A stretch of 60,217 bases of DNA, taken from NCBI GenBank assembly GCA_041654095.1, contig JBAZED010000008.1, positions 1 to 60,217 on the forward strand, given 5' to 3'. Positions 58,182 to 60,217 of the stretch are shown one piece after another. Position 1 is the stretch's first letter. Each line of letters opens with the position of its first letter. A program made the position numbers and the translations under genes. Under the pieces are notes generated by a model that was not told where the DNA came from, searched no databases, and saw nothing but the letters and a program-made list of their open reading frames with translations. This stretch comes from UBA1424 sp041654095. GTDB lineage: Bacteria > Bacillota_I > Bacilli_A > RFN20 > CAG-826.

Positions 58182-59109
58182 CCCTAACATCATCGAAGTC
58201 AGAGGACTCGTCAAACATTTCAAAAATGTCCAAGCTGTTAAGGGCATTGATTTTCGCGTCAAAAAAGGCGAGCTTTTCGCTTTTCTCGGTCTCAATGGGG
58301 CCGGCAAATCAACGACCATTAACATACTTTGTTCGATTATAAAAAAAGATGCCGGCGAAATTTATATTGACGGGTTAGATGCTGAAAAAGATGCTCAGAA
58401 AATCAAGAGCAAAATCGGAATCGTCTTTCAAAAGAGCGTCCTCGATAATGAGCTGACAGTCTTGCAGAATTTATACTCCCGAGCCAGCCTTTATCCGATG
58501 AGCCGGAAAGACGCGGCCGCAAAGATCAATAATCTGATTGCTATTCTACATCTCGAATCAATCATCAAGCGCCCATACGGGAAATTATCCGGTGGTCAAA
58601 GGCGGAAGGTCGACATTGCCCGCGCCCTTCTTCACAATCCGCAAATCCTGTTCCTCGACGAGCCGACGACGGGGCTCGATCCGACGACGCGCCTCACCGT
58701 CTGGGAAGCGCTTAACGACCTCAAAGAAAAAACTGAACTGACGATTTTTCTTACTACCCATTATATGGAGGAAGTTGTCACAGCCGATTATGTCGTCATC
58801 CTCGATGAAGGCAAAATCAGCGCGAGCGGAAGTCCCGATGAGCTAAAGAGCAAATACACGAGCGATATCCTCCGAATCATCGCCGATGAAAGCGAAGATA
58901 TTAAAGATATATTAGTTGCCGAGAATCTTCCATACATTTATCGAAGCGGTGCATACGAAGTGACGATATCCAAATCTCGCGACGCGCTAAAACTCGTTGA
59001 TAAACACGCCCCTCTATTTGATGATTTTGAAGTCTTAAAGGGCAATATGGATCACGTTTTTTTAAACGTCACTGGCAAGAAGATCGGAGGGCCCCATGAA
59101 AAAGAATAA
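58174..59109 (+). CDS. ABC-2 type transporter ATPase
   Basis: 311 aa starting at GTG 58174 (AAGGA upstream). Walker A GLNGAGKSTTINIL (about 43-56), signature LSGGQRRKVDIARAL (about 143-157), Walker B ILFLDEPTTGLDP, H loop TTHYMEE, and a C-terminal regulatory tail typical of CcmA/NodI/drug-type exporters. It powers the permease encoded next. Overlaps of 8 and 14 bp place it in one translationally coupled operon with the glycosyltransferase. Confidence 0.93.
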   Translation: MDSPNIIEVRGLVKHFKNVQAVKGIDFRVKKGELFAFLGLNGAGKSTTINILCSIIKKDAGEIYIDGLDAEKDAQKIKSKIGIVFQKSVLDNELTVLQNLYSRASLYPMSRKDAAAKINNLIAILHLESIIKRPYGKLSGGQRRKVDIARALLHNPQILFLDEPTTGLDPTTRLTVWEALNDLKEKTELTIFLTTHYMEEVVTADYVVILDEGKISASGSPDELKSKYTSDILRIIADESEDIKDILVAENLPYIYRSGAYEVTISKSRDALKLVDKHAPLFDDFEVLKGNMDHVFLNVTGKKIGGPHEKE

Positions 59110-60034
59110 GCTCTTCACCATCTTTGATGATTACTTATACAACATTTGGCATTTGACCAAGCGGAATATCTTGATTTTCTTTCAAAACAAGACGACTCTG
59201 ATTTTTTCGATGATGGCGCCAATTCTCATCCTGGTGATCTACATCCTTTTTATGGGCGATTTTCAAGTCAATACCATCAAAGGTTTTATACCCGAGGGCA
59301 TCGCCATCAGCGATCAAGATGTGGTGACGGTGGCCAATGCCTGGATGATTTCGGGCATCTTGGGCATTTCCTCGCTGACCATTTCCTTAAATAGCATGTT
59401 TGTCGCCATCAGCGATCGCGAGCGCGGCATCGTCGATGACTTTACCGCCTCTCCCGTCAAACTCGTCAACCTCACTCTCAGCTATTTCATCAGCGCGTTT
59501 ATCATCACTTTTTTCTTGAGCTTTATCTTTCTCGTCATCGCTTTGATCTTCCTCCGCATTTCAAGTGGATACAACTTTACGTTTGCTAATCTTGTCGAAC
59601 TGCTCAGCATCTTATTGCTCTCGTCTCTATCGGCCGTCATCTTCGTGATGTGTTTGACTTCATTTTTCAACCACACTTCGACAGCCGCTTCCTTCACCGG
59701 CGTGTTCAGCGCTTTAATCGGTTTCTTGATTGGCGCCTATCTGCCGAGCAGCATCCTGCCCATCCCCCTTCAAAACTTCGCTAATCTCATCCCCGGCTCG
59801 CACGCCACCGGATTATTCCGTGTCGTCTTGATGCGCCCCATTTTTGAGCAGCTCGAGGGGGCGGTTCCTATTGAAGTGATTAATCAAATTAAAAATAGTT
59901 ATGGTTTCAATTTGAACCTCTTCGGGGCCGTGGTTGACCGCACTTATATGTATTTATATCTCGGACTATCGGTTCTCGTCTTATTCGTCATCTTCCAAAT
60001 CATCAGTATGATTAAAAGAAAACTACGCGCTTGA
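59096..60034 (+). CDS. ABC-2 type transporter permease
   Basis: 312 aa with six spans, at about 33-54, 80-105, 125-153, 165-190, 200-220 and 283-306, and a DUF/ABC2_membrane pattern (TKRNILIFFQNKTTLIFSMM; PGSHATGLFRVVLM). It forms the channel with the preceding ATPase. Substrates of such pairs include polysaccharides, lipids and drugs; the linked glycosyltransferase favours a glycolipid or polysaccharide, but this is inference. It overlaps the ATPase gene by 14 bp. Confidence 0.9.
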   Translation: MKKNKLFTIFDDYLYNIWHLTKRNILIFFQNKTTLIFSMMAPILILVIYILFMGDFQVNTIKGFIPEGIAISDQDVVTVANAWMISGILGISSLTISLNSMFVAISDRERGIVDDFTASPVKLVNLTLSYFISAFIITFFLSFIFLVIALIFLRISSGYNFTFANLVELLSILLLSSLSAVIFVMCLTSFFNHTSTAASFTGVFSALIGFLIGAYLPSSILPIPLQNFANLIPGSHATGLFRVVLMRPIFEQLEGAVPIEVINQIKNSYGFNLNLFGAVVDRTYMYLYLGLSVLVLFVIFQIISMIKRKLRA

Positions 60035-60075
60035 TTATCTTCCTTGTCGATGCGCAAATTTAAGGAAAAAAGACT

Positions 60076-60148
60076 CTCTTAACTAAATGGTGGGGTTTTG
60101 TGGGGTAGACGATAAAACCTATCAAAACTCTTAACTAAAAGGTGGGGT
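60076..60148 (+). repeat. Near-perfect 21-bp direct repeat
   Basis: A sequence with core CTTAACTAAA(T/A)GGTGGGG occurs at 60076-60096 and 60128-60148, with one mismatch and starts 52 bp apart. It lies after the last gene and before a terminator-like hairpin. Source unknown; it could be part of a repeated intergenic element or an IS end. Confidence 0.7.
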
Positions 60149-60151
60149 CAT

Positions 60152-60177
60152 GGGCACGAGCAAAATCGCGCCCTTTT
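60152..60177 (+). terminator. Terminator-like hairpin at the right edge
   Basis: GGGCACGA pairs with TCGCGCCC (one mismatch) around GCAAAA, followed by TTTT. It plausibly ends the glycosyltransferase/ABC operon. Confidence 0.6.
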
Positions 60178-60217
60178 CTTATGGGCATTTATTGTATCTA
60201 AGCATAAGCAAACAGCG

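Noticed and set aside
1..60217. CRISPR array
   Set aside because: No set of short repeats with regular unique spacers was seen on either strand.
1..60217. Mycoplasma-type code (TGA as Trp)
   Set aside because: Genes end at TGA in good positions (for example the phosphorylase at 3475 and the ATPase at 54706) and no conserved domain needs TGA read-through.

Overview
The window looks like a chromosome segment of a low-to-mid-GC member of the Bacilli/Mollicutes side of the Firmicutes (an Izemoplasma-, Acholeplasma- or RF39-like lineage is my best guess from gene content; no marker here settles it). Evidence: a T-box ahead of asnA, a yybP-ykoY riboswitch, CdaA next to GlmM, tRNA genes that encode CCA, Gram-positive type lipoproteins, InlB-type repeats, and no outer-membrane genes. 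TGA is used as a stop and no ORF needs TGA as Trp, so the code is the standard bacterial one, unlike Mycoplasma.

Layout. 1-5 kb is an AT-rich accessory island: an edge-cut DUF2130 protein, a decayed IS3-type element, a DUF2188 plus TIR-like gene pair, a nucleoside-phosphorylase-like protein and an Mrr-like restriction nuclease. 5.2-10.1 kb (minus strand) is a tightly overlapping six-gene potassium operon: a 60-aa protein, two separate TrkA/RCK proteins, TrkH, a KdpD-like kinase lacking the usual cytoplasmic sensor half, and a KdpE-like regulator. 10.5-17.5 kb is a surface/accessory zone: two large secreted proteins whose N-terminal regions look related, small membrane proteins, a lipoprotein, a membrane-anchored XRE regulator, a broken lipoprotein gene and further IS scars.

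17.7-33 kb: typA, an aldo/keto reductase, a flavodoxin, an XRE regulator, a heterodimeric ABC exporter, a DUF5677-like gene with a probable leaderless transcript, a T-box with asnA, a DUF2779 nuclease-like gene, and a Mn-riboswitch-controlled P-type ATPase. 33-46 kb is housekeeping: tRNA genes, pgpA, cdaA-glmM, a Nudix protein, an RDD protein, deoD, a NERD-like/membrane pair, gltX with tRNA-Glu, a diacylglycerol-kinase family enzyme, a large repeat-bearing membrane protein and thymidine kinase. 46-51.6 kb: two CNNM/CBS proteins, an SDR, an ABC-F ATPase and a guanylate kinase.

51.6-56.6 kb holds a compact, strongly overlapping Tad-like secretion/pilus locus: one ATPase, two TadB/TadC-type membrane proteins, three small pilin-like proteins (one only 48 aa), a larger secreted protein and a small first gene, all behind a good promoter with a long leader and ending in a hairpin terminator. 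I consider it the strongest candidate for an undescribed system. It is followed by an acyl carrier protein, two tRNA genes, and a glycosyltransferase overlapping a two-gene ABC-2 transporter.

Limits: all family names come from reading motifs by eye; no database search was run.
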